This document shows positions 26,018 to 34,941 of a stretch of DNA of 64,000 bases, one piece after another (the first letter of the stretch is position 1; the number at the start of each line of letters is the position of its first letter). A program made the position numbers and the translations under genes. The stretch is from Bdellovibrionales bacterium GWA2_49_15 (lineage in GTDB: Bacteria; Bdellovibrionota; Bacteriovoracia; Bacteriovoracales; Bacteriovoracaceae): assembly GCA_001769855.1 (NCBI GenBank), contig MEPP01000026.1, positions 1 to 64,000 of the forward strand, given 5' to 3'. The notes beneath the pieces were generated by a model that saw only the letters and a list, made by a program, of their open reading frames with translations, ran no database searches and was not told where the DNA came from.

Positions 26018-26160
26018 CAAACTTTATCGGCAAGGGCAGAGCGCATGATTAGTTCTCGGCATGAGCAGTAGTAGAGAATGATTGGTAATAATCCTAAGGC
26101 AAAAATACCCGCTCCGATCCCAACGAACTTTGAAATTGTCCAAGTCTTTTGTGTTCTCAT
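26017..26160 (-). CDS. 47-residue single-pass membrane peptide
   Basis: A short ORF whose TGA overlaps the ATG of the transglutaminase-like gene (TGATG). The product has a basic start, one hydrophobic segment of about 20 residues ('FVGIGAGIFALGLLPIILYY') followed by 'CSCRE', and a short tail. The start is supported by a good promoter 6 nt upstream (26167-26194) and no competing ribosome site. Translational coupling implies that the peptide and the secreted protein are made together. Function unknown; it might anchor or chaperone the partner. Confidence 0.55.
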   Translation of the reverse strand: MRTQKTWTISKFVGIGAGIFALGLLPIILYYCSCRELIMRSALADKV

Positions 26161-26166
26161 CTTTTG

Positions 26167-26194
26167 ATTGTACTAGATTGGTTGTAAACTTCAA
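26167..26194 (-). promoter_or_regulatory. Promoter for the 47-residue peptide gene
   Basis: On the minus strand TTGAAG (26194-26189), 16 nt and TACAAT (26172-26167) form a promoter ending 6 nt before the ATG at 26160. No ribosome site is seen. Confidence 0.5.
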
Positions 26195-26230
26195 AATGCG
26201 GTTTAAGGTTTCGAAGGAGATGACAGACCG

Positions 26231-26794
26231 ATGCATCGCAAGTGGATTTTAGAAAAGTTAAATTTTTATAAGACTTGGAACGCGCAGGAAGAGGTAAGCC
26301 GTCAGCAGATGGTGAAGTTTATTCAAGGCAATGAAAATTGCTTTTTATCTCAGCACCCGCCTATTTTAGGAGCTGAGGCCGAAAATGAGATCGGTCATAT
26401 CACAGGCTCCGCTTGGATCGTTAATGCCAGTCGAAAAAAAGTCCTTCTGACCCATCATCGAAAACTAAATAAATGGATTCAACTGGGCGGACATTCCGAC
26501 GGATGTTCTATTCCTTTGGAGACGGCGATACGGGAAGCACGTGAAGAGTCCGGAATAGTTACGCTTCGACCGATCACCGAGCAAATTTTTGATCTCGACA
26601 TTCATCATGTCCCTGCCCGAAAGAAATTAGCGGCCCATTTGCACTATGATGTACGCTTTTATTTCGAGGCCCCAGATACTGAAAATTTTATTGTAAGCGA
26701 GGAATCCTTTAACTTGAAATGGATTCCGCTTGCAGAGGTCTCTCAATATTGTGGAGATGAATCAGTTTTACGCATGTGTGCGAAATCCCTGTGA
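26231..26794 (+). CDS. Nudix hydrolase
   Basis: A 187-residue Nudix-fold pyrophosphohydrolase. The box 'GGHSDGCSIPLETAIREAREESGI' region carries the catalytic REAREESG half, but the first conserved Glu of the GX5E half is replaced by Ser, and a Glu four residues before the REAREE core may substitute. This variant occurs in a branch with 'LGGHSDG' and does not by itself imply loss of activity. The substrate is not deducible. GGAGA lies 11 nt before the start, rather far. It is convergent with the LysR gene. Confidence 0.85.
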   Translation: MHRKWILEKLNFYKTWNAQEEVSRQQMVKFIQGNENCFLSQHPPILGAEAENEIGHITGSAWIVNASRKKVLLTHHRKLNKWIQLGGHSDGCSIPLETAIREAREESGIVTLRPITEQIFDLDIHHVPARKKLAAHLHYDVRFYFEAPDTENFIVSEESFNLKWIPLAEVSQYCGDESVLRMCAKSL

Positions 26795-26802
26795 CTCTAG
26801 GC

Positions 26803-27669
26803 TTAAGCAAGTTTGTTATTATTTTTCCAGAGCATTTGGGCGACTGGTCCCATTGGCTTTTTCATGTGGTGAACCAGATAGATTTTTATTTCACGCTCTC
26901 TAATTAAATTGGTTTTGATAGGGATTAAAATTTTCTGAGCAAGTTCAGTCTTAATCATATCATAGGGGAGAGAGCCCCAGCCTAATCCTTGCAGTATCAT
27001 TTCTTTTTTGAAGGAAATCTCGGAAAGAGTGATATTCTTTCCGCCATCTAAAACACCCATTGAAATTTTTTCCGAATGTCGTGACGAGTCTGATAAGATA
27101 ACCTGTGTATATTCTCGCAAAGTTGCGTCGGTAATGTTTTTTCCTTTCATCAAATCGCTTCGCATCACAGGAATCATTTTTGTTGTCGTGAGCAAGGCCG
27201 ATTCAAAGTCCGAATGTTTTTCGAAGATCGGGGTGACTGCAAAATCAACTTCTCCGTCGCTTAAACGTTCCAGGGTTCCATGCAGCACCTCAAAACTCAA
27301 TTGCAATTTTGTTTGCGGGTGTTGATTGAAAAATTTCTTCAAAAATTTAAGAATCAGAGAAACGGGACTGACCGCATCGATGCTAATTCGAAGCTCTATT
27401 TCTACCCCTTTCGCCATTTGCTTGGCCAATAACTCCAATTCTCGATATTCCTTGAGAACGGCCTTGGCCTTCTCATAAAAAAATCTTCCCTCCTCCGTTA
27501 AGCTCGGGCGATACTCTTCTCGCGAAAAAAGACGAATCGCGTATTCTTCCTCAAGTTTTTTTATCGCCATGCTGATGGATGGCTGGCTCTTGTGCAGGAA
27601 TCCCGCTGCGGCCTTAAAGCTTCCTTGCTGGACGATCGCCTCAATTGTTAAGATTTGCTCAAAGGTCAT
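26803..27669 (-). CDS. LysR-family transcriptional regulator
   Basis: A 288-residue regulator with an N-terminal winged helix-turn-helix (residues 1-60, 'GSFKAAAGFLHKSQPSISMAIKKLEEEYAIRLFSR' region) and a C-terminal substrate-binding fold. The start at 27669 has AGAGGA upstream; an in-frame ATG at 27717 would add a Tyr-rich tail and lacks a ribosome site. It is divergent from a CDGSH-type iron-sulfur protein gene, with a dyad between them, so LysR control of that gene is likely. The inducer is unknown. Confidence 0.92.
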   Translation of the reverse strand: MTFEQILTIEAIVQQGSFKAAAGFLHKSQPSISMAIKKLEEEYAIRLFSREEYRPSLTEEGRFFYEKAKAVLKEYRELELLAKQMAKGVEIELRISIDAVSPVSLILKFLKKFFNQHPQTKLQLSFEVLHGTLERLSDGEVDFAVTPIFEKHSDFESALLTTTKMIPVMRSDLMKGKNITDATLREYTQVILSDSSRHSEKISMGVLDGGKNITLSEISFKKEMILQGLGWGSLPYDMIKTELAQKILIPIKTNLIREREIKIYLVHHMKKPMGPVAQMLWKNNNKLA

Positions 27670-27711
27670 GGCATCCTCTGTGGTATATGTATAGTAATAA
27701 TCTATCATCAT

Positions 27712-27745
27712 AATCAATTAAATATAATATCTATTTATATTGATT
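27712..27745. promoter_or_regulatory. Probable LysR operator (inverted repeat)
   Basis: AATCAAT (27712-27718) and ATTGATT (27739-27745) are perfect inverted arms; the adjacent TAAATA/TATTTA continue the symmetry with one base slip. The AT-rich dyad lies in the intergenic region between the LysR gene and the CDGSH gene, the usual position for a LysR binding site. Confidence 0.55.
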
Positions 27746-27791
27746 TGCCCTATGCTCGATCGTGAGCAAGAAATTTAAAGGGGAGATTACT

Positions 27792-28013
27792 ATGAACCAG
27801 CCATGCAAAGTAAAATTAGAAAGTGGAAAACAGTACTACTGGTGCGCTTGTGGCAAAACTAGCGCTGAACCCTTTTGTGATGGGTCCCACAAAGGATCAG
27901 GAATCACGCCAGTTCCCTTCAAGGCGAGCACAGATGGGGATGCCTATCTCTGTGCTTGCAAAAAATCTAAGGACCCTGTCTATTGCGATGGTGGCCATAA
28001 AGCTCTTAAGTAA
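27792..28013 (+). CDS. Tandem CDGSH-type [2Fe-2S] protein
   Basis: A 73-residue protein with two CDGSH cluster motifs: 'CACGKTSAEPFCDGSH' and 'CACKKSKDPVYCDGGH'. Each has the three Cys and one His that bind a [2Fe-2S] cluster, so two clusters are expected in one chain, as in the MiNT/type-3 CDGSH proteins. A role in electron transfer or redox/iron sensing is likely. The start at 27792 has AAAGGGGAGA upstream; an in-frame ATG at 27762 would be too early. It is divergent from the LysR gene. Confidence 0.9.
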   Translation: MNQPCKVKLESGKQYYWCACGKTSAEPFCDGSHKGSGITPVPFKASTDGDAYLCACKKSKDPVYCDGGHKALK

Positions 28014-28015
28014 AT

Positions 28016-30133
28016 TTAGGTTGAAGAATTTAAATTTTCTTGGACTTTCAGCGCCTTTGCCCGGACTTCTTGATTGGCTTCAGTGAGTAAGAGTTGATCG
28101 ATCATGGCCAACGCCGTGGCCTTCGGCAGAGAATCTTGCAGATAGAGGATGGCCGCGAGTCGGTCGTCCTTGGCATTCGAGCTTAAGCCAATCTGAAAGA
28201 GCGGCTTGGCCAAATTTTCTGCCAGACCACTTTTTTCCACAAAGTAATAGACAAACTTCTTATCTGTCATGTTGGGCGATTTTAGGAAGGCCTTGTAAAA
28301 TTCTGCCGCCTTTGACTTATCCATATCCCGATTGGTCGCCAACCCATCCAGCACTGTCGAAGCATGGGAATTATTCATGCCCATGAGGACTCGCTCGACC
28401 GACTGTTTCGCTTGGGGAAGCATGGCATACATGGACTTGAAAACGCGGTCCGAGAAATAGTCTTGAGAAAATGAATTATCGGGAATGGATTCCAAGTATT
28501 CACGAAGGAGAGGCTCGTCGCTGACACGAAAGGTGTTTGATCGGATCAGAGCAAGAATTTTGGCAGGTCTGGTTTTGGCCTGTAGGGCGATGGCGCGCTT
28601 TCCAGCGCTTGGATTGGCAAAACTCGCCTGGGCCTCATATCCGTTAGCGCGGTAAATATCCCCGAGCGCCTGTCTTATGTGTTGGTTGCGAGGGGCAAGA
28701 AAGAACGCCTGACGAATAAGCTTGAAAGCAGCTTTGTGGCGATCACAGATATTCTGATTGTAAGGCAACTCGGACATGAGTTTTGTTGCCCGGGCCAGCA
28801 AACGCTGGGCCTGCTCGCTGTAATCGTAAAGCGCTGTGGTACTCAGCATGGCGCGCGCCTCCGCTGATGGCCAATGGGCGGCCTTCAAACGATGGGCCAC
28901 TTCTACCAATTTTAAAGCATTCAGTGAACCTGCACCGTTGAGACCGCCAATGGTTCCGACGGTGGGCACGGCAGTTTTCTTTAGTAAAACTTTCAACTCA
29001 TCGGTTGTGATATTGGGTAAGAGGGCCAAGACATTGCTCAAGGCACTGGTCACCATGGGAGCAGCGCCGCTGGTTCCACTGAAACGAGTGTATTGACTAC
29101 CGGCACGCTCATCTCCTTTATCCGCAGTTCCGCGAGATAAGATGGTTAAATCTGAAGGCGCACTAATGGTCACTTCAGGGCCTTCTTGGGAAAACTGACT
29201 GGCCAGACCCGAGGGCGCAAGACTTCCCACCACGATACCATTAATCGCTTTTGTAATCGGATCAACCTCCTCGGGATAGTGGTTGCCACTTGATTTCACC
29301 ACAACCGTTTGCTGGGCCAAGCTTTGATAATGAGGCGGCCAATTTTGACAATTACTGCGAATTTCCAAGTGACATTGCATGGAAAGATTCACGATTCTGG
29401 GTCTTGGGGTGGCGGCGTGAAAGGTGTCCATGAGGGCCGCGGAGCTGCCTGAGCCGGAGTTGGCTGCGCCAAAAGTCTCTACCATACTCACCCTTGCTTC
29501 ACTGGTAGAAGACATAGGCGGCTCACCGATTATTAAATTTCCCACCTGGGTACCATGGCCGGGGTCAGTGGCGATATCAGGGGGGCAGCTGGCGTTCATC
29601 TGAGCGCAGGTATGGAAGGGATGATTTTTCATAATGGCATCAACCTCTTCAGTCGTATGGCCCTGCAAGATAAAGTCTGCCGCATCCGGATTACAAGCTC
29701 GGACGGCCTGTCGACAGGCGAGGGCATTGCCCACGAAACGATCCCTTCTCAGAGTCGTGAGGGAAAAACCACTATCAATAATACCTACGGGAACCTCGGT
29801 GATACCGATGGCGTTATTTTCTCGAGCTTTCAATTTTTGCATGTACTCGCTGGCCAAATCGGCTCCCACCATCTCCTGTGCCCAATAGGCCGTCTGCTTT
29901 CCGTTGATGGGATCATTGAGATAGGGGCGCCGCTCACGGAAATTTCTTCTCTCCAAAACATCACAATTAAAAATGGAACTCAAGTTGCCAAAGGAGGAGG
30001 TATTGAGAGTGGAGAGACTGGAATCGTTAAGGCATTGCTCAATTTCCGTCAGTTCTGCTCGTGCAGTACTCATGATTGTGTGACCGACGAGTGCCAAAAC
30101 CAGCAAAAGGACTTTTATTTTTTGCAAATACAT
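28016..30133 (-). CDS. Secreted S8 subtilisin-like serine protease
   Basis: A 705-residue exported protease with a signal peptide ('VLLLVLALVGHTIMSTARA'). The subtilase triad is intact: Asp120 in 'VGIIDSGFS', His193 in 'DPGHGTQVG' and Ser355 in 'FSGTSGAAPM'. The oxyanion Asn284 lies in 'KSSGNHYP'. A 350-residue C-terminal part is helix-rich, with regular 'A..L' spacing near 'DDRLAAILYLQDSL' suggesting HEAT-like repeats that may bind substrate. The gene stands alone, 2 nt from the CDGSH stop (convergent). A role in degrading external protein is plausible but not shown. Confidence 0.92.
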   Translation of the reverse strand: MYLQKIKVLLLVLALVGHTIMSTARAELTEIEQCLNDSSLSTLNTSSFGNLSSIFNCDVLERRNFRERRPYLNDPINGKQTAYWAQEMVGADLASEYMQKLKARENNAIGITEVPVGIIDSGFSLTTLRRDRFVGNALACRQAVRACNPDAADFILQGHTTEEVDAIMKNHPFHTCAQMNASCPPDIATDPGHGTQVGNLIIGEPPMSSTSEARVSMVETFGAANSGSGSSAALMDTFHAATPRPRIVNLSMQCHLEIRSNCQNWPPHYQSLAQQTVVVKSSGNHYPEEVDPITKAINGIVVGSLAPSGLASQFSQEGPEVTISAPSDLTILSRGTADKGDERAGSQYTRFSGTSGAAPMVTSALSNVLALLPNITTDELKVLLKKTAVPTVGTIGGLNGAGSLNALKLVEVAHRLKAAHWPSAEARAMLSTTALYDYSEQAQRLLARATKLMSELPYNQNICDRHKAAFKLIRQAFFLAPRNQHIRQALGDIYRANGYEAQASFANPSAGKRAIALQAKTRPAKILALIRSNTFRVSDEPLLREYLESIPDNSFSQDYFSDRVFKSMYAMLPQAKQSVERVLMGMNNSHASTVLDGLATNRDMDKSKAAEFYKAFLKSPNMTDKKFVYYFVEKSGLAENLAKPLFQIGLSSNAKDDRLAAILYLQDSLPKATALAMIDQLLLTEANQEVRAKALKVQENLNSST

Positions 30134-30315
30134 TGATTTCTTATCGACCGATGAGGTTCAAAGTTAAATTTGGGGGCCCCTGAGATGTTTTTAAAACGCC
30201 TATAATATCATATAGATAAGCAGCCAGCACAGTTCGGCCCAATTAACTTTCTAGTTCTGCAAGACGGACTTGGCTAGTATCAGTGTCGGGGAGCTTGTTA
30301 TTAAAAGGAGTCGCT

Positions 30316-31218
30316 ATGAAAACAGTTATCGCATGTGGTCTCGCTCTGTCCTCATTAGCTGGGCTGGCAGGAGAAATTTTGTTGCCTCAACTCTTGCCCT
30401 CGTCGAATAGAAATCAGATTACAGTGTCCATCCCGCTCAACTTTGAAATGAATGAGGCCCCTTCAACTTCTTTTTCGGCCTCATTCAAAAAAATAGGTGG
30501 TGCTCAATACCTTTTCCTCGAAGATGCCTTTTTAGGGCCTGATAAACGATCCATTATCGCGACAAATTTTTTTACGAACTCTGATCTTAAGCCGGGTAGC
30601 TATAAACTTTCAGGTATTTTTTATCAAGGCACAAAGTCAGATGCTTCAGGTGGGTGGATGATTCAGGCCAATTGTCAAAACAGGTTTTGGGACGGCAACA
30701 GCTTATCCTGCTATGACAACGGAGTTTTGCTCCCCGAAAAGTACCGTCCCATCCGACTTAAAGTTTCTCAAATGCCAAATCAAAATCAGCAAGTGCATCA
30801 GTACCAAAATCTTATCATTGGCGCGCGTGCTGAGAGATTGGATTTTGGAGGACAAAAAGTCGAGCTGACGGTTTCCAGTACGCCGCTGGTGTTTCGGTAC
30901 TTTGTAAATTATGTTGTCTTTTCCGGCGCTGAAACAGGACAACAAGTGGCGTACTTCCAACCTCAGACCTTGGCCCAAGCTAACCTAGAAAAAAATTCCG
31001 TTGCGATCACGCATCATTATGATCAAAGCGTGCCTGCTCTTCGCGGACTGGTTGTTGATAAATTGTATGGGAAAAATGAATTCGGTGAATTTATTAGCCT
31101 GACCTGCGACAAGAAAAGCATGAAGTACGAAATCGCAATCACTCAGCATCAGTATCCACGTCATGGAGATCGAAGAGAGGGACGGCTTCTCGAAATTCCA
31201 TGTGCTTTAGTTGAGTAA
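30316..31218 (+). CDS. Secreted protein of unknown function
   Basis: A 300-residue exported protein with signal peptide 'VIACGLALSSLAGLAG'. The mature part is rich in beta-forming residues and has few cysteines. I recognise no domain. The start at 30316 has AAAAGGAG at good spacing; an in-frame start at 30283 does not. A strong bidirectional terminator separates it from the convergent lipoprotein gene. Confidence 0.65.
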   Translation: MKTVIACGLALSSLAGLAGEILLPQLLPSSNRNQITVSIPLNFEMNEAPSTSFSASFKKIGGAQYLFLEDAFLGPDKRSIIATNFFTNSDLKPGSYKLSGIFYQGTKSDASGGWMIQANCQNRFWDGNSLSCYDNGVLLPEKYRPIRLKVSQMPNQNQQVHQYQNLIIGARAERLDFGGQKVELTVSSTPLVFRYFVNYVVFSGAETGQQVAYFQPQTLAQANLEKNSVAITHHYDQSVPALRGLVVDKLYGKNEFGEFISLTCDKKSMKYEIAITQHQYPRHGDRREGRLLEIPCALVE

Positions 31219-31231
31219 AACTTGAATCGTA

Positions 31232-31272
31232 TAAAGTAAGATCACCGGCGTTGGTTCGGTGATCTTACTTTA
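31232..31272. terminator. Strong bidirectional hairpin terminator
   Basis: A 16-bp perfect stem (arms AAAGTAAGATCACCG and CGGTGATCTTACTTT plus one further T-A pair) with a 9-nt loop lies between two convergent genes. It has A/T-rich ends on both sides and can terminate transcripts from each strand. Confidence 0.8.
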
Positions 31273-31278
31273 AGCATG

Positions 31279-32664
31279 CTACTCGAGCGGGACAAAAGGG
31301 AAATTTGATTCGGGATTGTCATTGTCGCTGAACATCTCTCCAGGAAGACGAAGAAGCTCGCCCAGTAAGTCACCTGTACCTTGGATATGGACCTGGCCTG
31401 CAAGAACAGTGAAGAATGCATCGGAGGTGCCATTGTCCCACACTTGAGAAATTTCCAATTCCGTATTCGCAAGCATGGAGATGGCAAGACTTCCTTCCCC
31501 ATTGGTCAGATTCGATTGAAACAGTTGAGCATTAAAAGAAATGGGGAGAGTCGCTTTAGCATGCAACTTCTCTCCGCTGGTTGCCAAGACGATACCAATT
31601 GACTCAAAGCTCGCTTCCAGAGCGGGGTCATCGTCTACCGTCAAACGCCAGGGACTCACATTGCCCATTTTGATATTTTCAAAAATTATTTTTTCAGTCA
31701 GGTCATCCCAGGTGATTTTGCCGGCAATGCCGTTTGCCTCAAGCCCAATGTGGTTGATCTTTGCCCCTTCATCATTTTGGTTGTTCACAGGAAATTTAGC
31801 ATCGATGGCCCGGACGTCAAGCTCTGCGGAAATCAAATGCAACACTTTATTTAGGACAAGCTGGACGCTTCCCGAAGACGCAAGATTGATATCGACACTT
31901 CCCTCGTAGACATCAAAATGAGCATGCAAAGCACGATCGATCATGATGCTAAACTCAATTTGTGCCGCGCTGACCTGATTAAAACTTATGGTCAAGGCAC
32001 CACTTAGCTCGGGGATGACCTCCATCGCTTCTCCGCCGTTTCTCTGTTCAATTTTGTCAATTTCCACAATTACAGCGCGAAGGTTCTCTGCGCTGAGCTT
32101 GAGATTGAAACTGTTGGAGCTATATTCGACGATAAAGGGGACAAAGTTATCGAACTTGACTACGATAGTGCCGGTCAGTTGATGAGCGGAAGTATGGAAA
32201 AAAGTAACTCGGCCCATCGCCTCCTCACATGAGGCAGGATTGTTTTTCGCCAGGATTTCCCGACACACTCTTGGTTCAGGTCGATACGTCATTCCGCCGT
32301 TTTCCGGTTTCCCATTGGCCAGCAGTAAGCTGATCACTCGTGGAAAGTCCTGCTTGAATTCCTGCACGCCGCTGTCAGCGTCGTCAGTATTTTGCGCGTC
32401 AGGATTGCCAAAGATGCGTGCCAGGGAACTCTGGATTGCCCCTCGGGCGATAATTGAGTCAATCTCGTCGACCCATTCTACGGCGGTATCAGAGATCAGA
32501 GATTTGACGTGGGCAGTTTCCTCTGGTCTGATTTCGCTGATTCCCCCTTCATTTGGAGGTGAGTTCGTTACCGGGGTGTCGGGATTACTGACACAACCAT
32601 ACATAAACAGAACCAAGGCAAAGAATAAAGAACTGCAGCTAACTTTTATGGGCTTCTTGCTCAT
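31279..32664 (-). CDS. Lipoprotein of unknown function
   Basis: A 461-residue lipoprotein; the lipobox 'FMYGC' marks the lipidated cysteine at about residue 24. The mature protein is rich in alternating hydrophobic residues and in aspartate and glutamate, with hints of repeated beta-strand units ('GEKLHAKATLPISFNAQLF', 'GEGSLAISMLANTELEI'), as in long beta-structured outer-membrane-associated proteins. No family is recognised. It is oriented as the Tad minus-strand unit, about 150 nt downstream of it, so it could be co-transcribed. Confidence 0.65.
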   Translation of the reverse strand: MSKKPIKVSCSSLFFALVLFMYGCVSNPDTPVTNSPPNEGGISEIRPEETAHVKSLISDTAVEWVDEIDSIIARGAIQSSLARIFGNPDAQNTDDADSGVQEFKQDFPRVISLLLANGKPENGGMTYRPEPRVCREILAKNNPASCEEAMGRVTFFHTSAHQLTGTIVVKFDNFVPFIVEYSSNSFNLKLSAENLRAVIVEIDKIEQRNGGEAMEVIPELSGALTISFNQVSAAQIEFSIMIDRALHAHFDVYEGSVDINLASSGSVQLVLNKVLHLISAELDVRAIDAKFPVNNQNDEGAKINHIGLEANGIAGKITWDDLTEKIIFENIKMGNVSPWRLTVDDDPALEASFESIGIVLATSGEKLHAKATLPISFNAQLFQSNLTNGEGSLAISMLANTELEISQVWDNGTSDAFFTVLAGQVHIQGTGDLLGELLRLPGEMFSDNDNPESNFPFVPLE

Positions 32665-32702
32665 AGGTTGACTCCTTGTCGACCATCCGTTTATTTTTAG
32701 AA

Positions 32703-32717
32703 AAACACCCGGTGTTT
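32703..32717. promoter_or_regulatory. Palindrome AAACACC-C-GGTGTTT
   Basis: A 15-nt perfect palindrome with a single-base centre lies in the gap upstream of the lipoprotein gene. The centre is too tight for an RNA hairpin, so a protein binding site is more likely than a terminator. Confidence 0.35.
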
Positions 32718-32816
32718 GACGAATGTCCCGGGTACCTTTCTTTTTCTCTTCAAAGATCGTGCCACTTAAATTCTGGCCAAGCCTGCGAACTCATTGAGCG
32801 GTTTTGTCGATATTTT

Positions 32817-33752
32817 TTACAGCTGTTGCAGGACTGTATCAATTTTTCTTCGTAAAGATCGATCACTAATGGAATCACGCATTTCCTGAAGCGATTTGCG
32901 CACGTGATAGGGGTCGAGCCGGTATTCGAGCTTCAGCATTTCGATTTCCTTCAAAACGTGTTCTCGATCCTTCTGACCAATGATCATGGATGGTTTTGTC
33001 CGGTCTTTTGCCACATGAACAATATCGGGCGGTGCAATTTTGCGTTCAGCTGTTTTGACGGGAAGCTTTCTCTTTTTCTTAATAATAGATATCTCTGGTT
33101 CAGGTGTCGGTGGCGGTTCTTCCTTGAACAATTGTTCCACTGCAAGCTGGATTGGTTTGATCTCTTCCTTGGGCCTTTGATTAAGAAGTCGCGTCATCTT
33201 TTGTTGAAACAAATTTGCCATCGCTGCAATGCGGTTGTAATCGCCAATCTTGCTGTTCATAAACAGAAGAAAGCCTGAGGTGGCGATAATCATACAGAAT
33301 ATACCGTAGATAAAAAGCGAAAAAATGTTTTTCCGTTTTTGCTTTCTTTCGCCAGTTTCGTTTTTATTTTCTTCTTTAACTTGCAGTGAGAGCTTCTCAG
33401 CATCCTCAATCGCCAGTTCTTCCTCGCCGACCCTCGGGTTGATGACGGCCCCTTCCTGGGGACAGAGCAGAAACTCCTTATCTCCTATGGAGATAAGATC
33501 ATTCTCCTGGAACTGTGCAACTTCCTCGACTCGTTTGCCTGAGATTTTGACATTGGTTTCGATATCTGAATTCAGCTCGAGAATTCCGTTCCCGTCGGAA
33601 TCGACTTTTAAAAAAAGTCCTTGCGAAATTTCCCGATCCTGCCCGGCCATCAGCTCAAAACCTTCGCTGCTATCGTCCAGCCGAACCAAATTGAAAAGCT
33701 TGGTTGACTCGTCTGATAAAGGAGTGGTTGTTTCAAGGATAAGTTCATCCAT
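32817..33752 (-). CDS. FHA-like domain membrane protein in the Tad locus
   Basis: A 311-residue protein. Its first 105 residues look like a degenerate FHA domain ('ELMAGQDREISQGLFLKVDSDGNGILELN' region and 'DLISIGDKEFLLCP'). A charged linker, one membrane segment ('IFSLFIYGIFCMIIATSGFLLFM') and a periplasmic part with a basic Pro-rich stretch and a C-terminal helical region follow. The topology (cytoplasmic FHA, single membrane pass, periplasmic tail) parallels its upstream neighbour, whose stop lies 10 nt away. It is the last gene of the minus-strand Tad unit. The FHA call is by pattern and not certain. Confidence 0.6.
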   Translation of the reverse strand: MDELILETTTPLSDESTKLFNLVRLDDSSEGFELMAGQDREISQGLFLKVDSDGNGILELNSDIETNVKISGKRVEEVAQFQENDLISIGDKEFLLCPQEGAVINPRVGEEELAIEDAEKLSLQVKEENKNETGERKQKRKNIFSLFIYGIFCMIIATSGFLLFMNSKIGDYNRIAAMANLFQQKMTRLLNQRPKEEIKPIQLAVEQLFKEEPPPTPEPEISIIKKKRKLPVKTAERKIAPPDIVHVAKDRTKPSMIIGQKDREHVLKEIEMLKLEYRLDPYHVRKSLQEMRDSISDRSLRRKIDTVLQQL

Positions 33753-33761
33753 AATCATACC

Positions 33762-34925
33762 CTACATTTTTTTTAGTTTAAGCTGTGCAATTAAGCCGAT
33801 CACGCGATTTCGCTTTTTATAATCCGATTCATCGTAAAGCTTGATCAGCTGCTCACCGTTTTTAATCGCCTCTTGTGGAAGTTGTAGCTTAATCTGATTC
33901 GCCATTTCATCTTCCAATTTTTGTATCGATGCTTGAAGCTGCTCTTGAATATCTCTCGACAATCCCATAACCTCCATTTTTAGCTCATGGGCAAGCTGCC
34001 TTTTTCCTACAAGATCTGCGGCATGCGAAATTTGTGACCGCGCGCTCTGGAGATTGGCCGCGGAAATATGACGATCTTCAAAATAACGGCGGGAAAGCTC
34101 GACTTTCCGGTAGATCTCCGCCAGCTCCTCGTCGGAAGCGGTGGGGATGGGCGTCAGCACGACATCTTTAATGAGATAGTAACTGTCTTTTTGAATATGC
34201 TGTAAGGTCAGAATATTGATCTTCTTTGAATGTATGAATTCACTGGGAATCATGATTTCCAGCGGACAGAACTTTTCGATGCAGTTGATATCCAAAGAAT
34301 ATTTATAAATGAGATGGGAGTTAATCATGATAATAATTTCCTGATTAATATCCAGGGAACCGGCCATAAACGAAAAGAGATATGGTACATTCGGCGTCTT
34401 TCTCCACCATTGGAAATGAATGGCAAACTGATTACCGGAAATCATCGGGGTGTATCCTATCGGTTTGTGCCGGCGGAGCCCTTCAGTAAGGGCCACTGGG
34501 ACCTGGGACAAATCAGGTGCAGGTGCGTGAAGCTGGTGGCGCAAAGTAAAAATAATTCCTGAAAGAACAAGCGCGATGCTGATTACTAGCAAGATAACAA
34601 AACGTCTTTTTTTGCGAACAGAAGATTTCTGCGTGGCAATTATTTTTTTCGAGAGTGAAGCTTCAAAAAATGGTCCATTGATGATGACCCCCATGCGTTC
34701 AAAAAGATGAAGATCAACCGCATGGCCATTTTTTTTATAACGAGCAACCAGTCTGCCTTCATGCATTTGAAGGATAAATTCAGGTGCGGTAGATTCGCGC
34801 GTGCGAAGGATAATGTCACAGGATGAATGTCCTCCTAAAGTGACGGGAAGTTTTAAGGAGTGAGTGCGGGGATCATCCTTCAAAGAAACTTTGATAAATG
34901 TCGTTTTGAATTCGTTCATGGGCAT
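33762..34925 (-). CDS. FHA-TM-periplasmic protein in the Tad locus (SctD-like topology)
   Basis: A 387-residue protein with an N-terminal FHA-like domain ('LPVTLGGHSSCDIILRTREST' region), a basic stretch and a membrane helix ('FVILLVISIALVLSGIIF'), then a periplasmic part with a beta-rich segment and a long coiled coil. This is the layout of SctD/YscD inner-membrane ring proteins in type III secretion. It may form a ring or scaffold of the Tad-like machine. The start at 34925 lies 16 nt after the secretin stop, with AAGGA upstream. Confidence 0.6.
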   Translation of the reverse strand: MPMNEFKTTFIKVSLKDDPRTHSLKLPVTLGGHSSCDIILRTRESTAPEFILQMHEGRLVARYKKNGHAVDLHLFERMGVIINGPFFEASLSKKIIATQKSSVRKKRRFVILLVISIALVLSGIIFTLRHQLHAPAPDLSQVPVALTEGLRRHKPIGYTPMISGNQFAIHFQWWRKTPNVPYLFSFMAGSLDINQEIIIMINSHLIYKYSLDINCIEKFCPLEIMIPSEFIHSKKINILTLQHIQKDSYYLIKDVVLTPIPTASDEELAEIYRKVELSRRYFEDRHISAANLQSARSQISHAADLVGKRQLAHELKMEVMGLSRDIQEQLQASIQKLEDEMANQIKLQLPQEAIKNGEQLIKLYDESDYKKRNRVIGLIAQLKLKKM

Positions 34926-34941
34926 TAAATATCTTTCCTTT

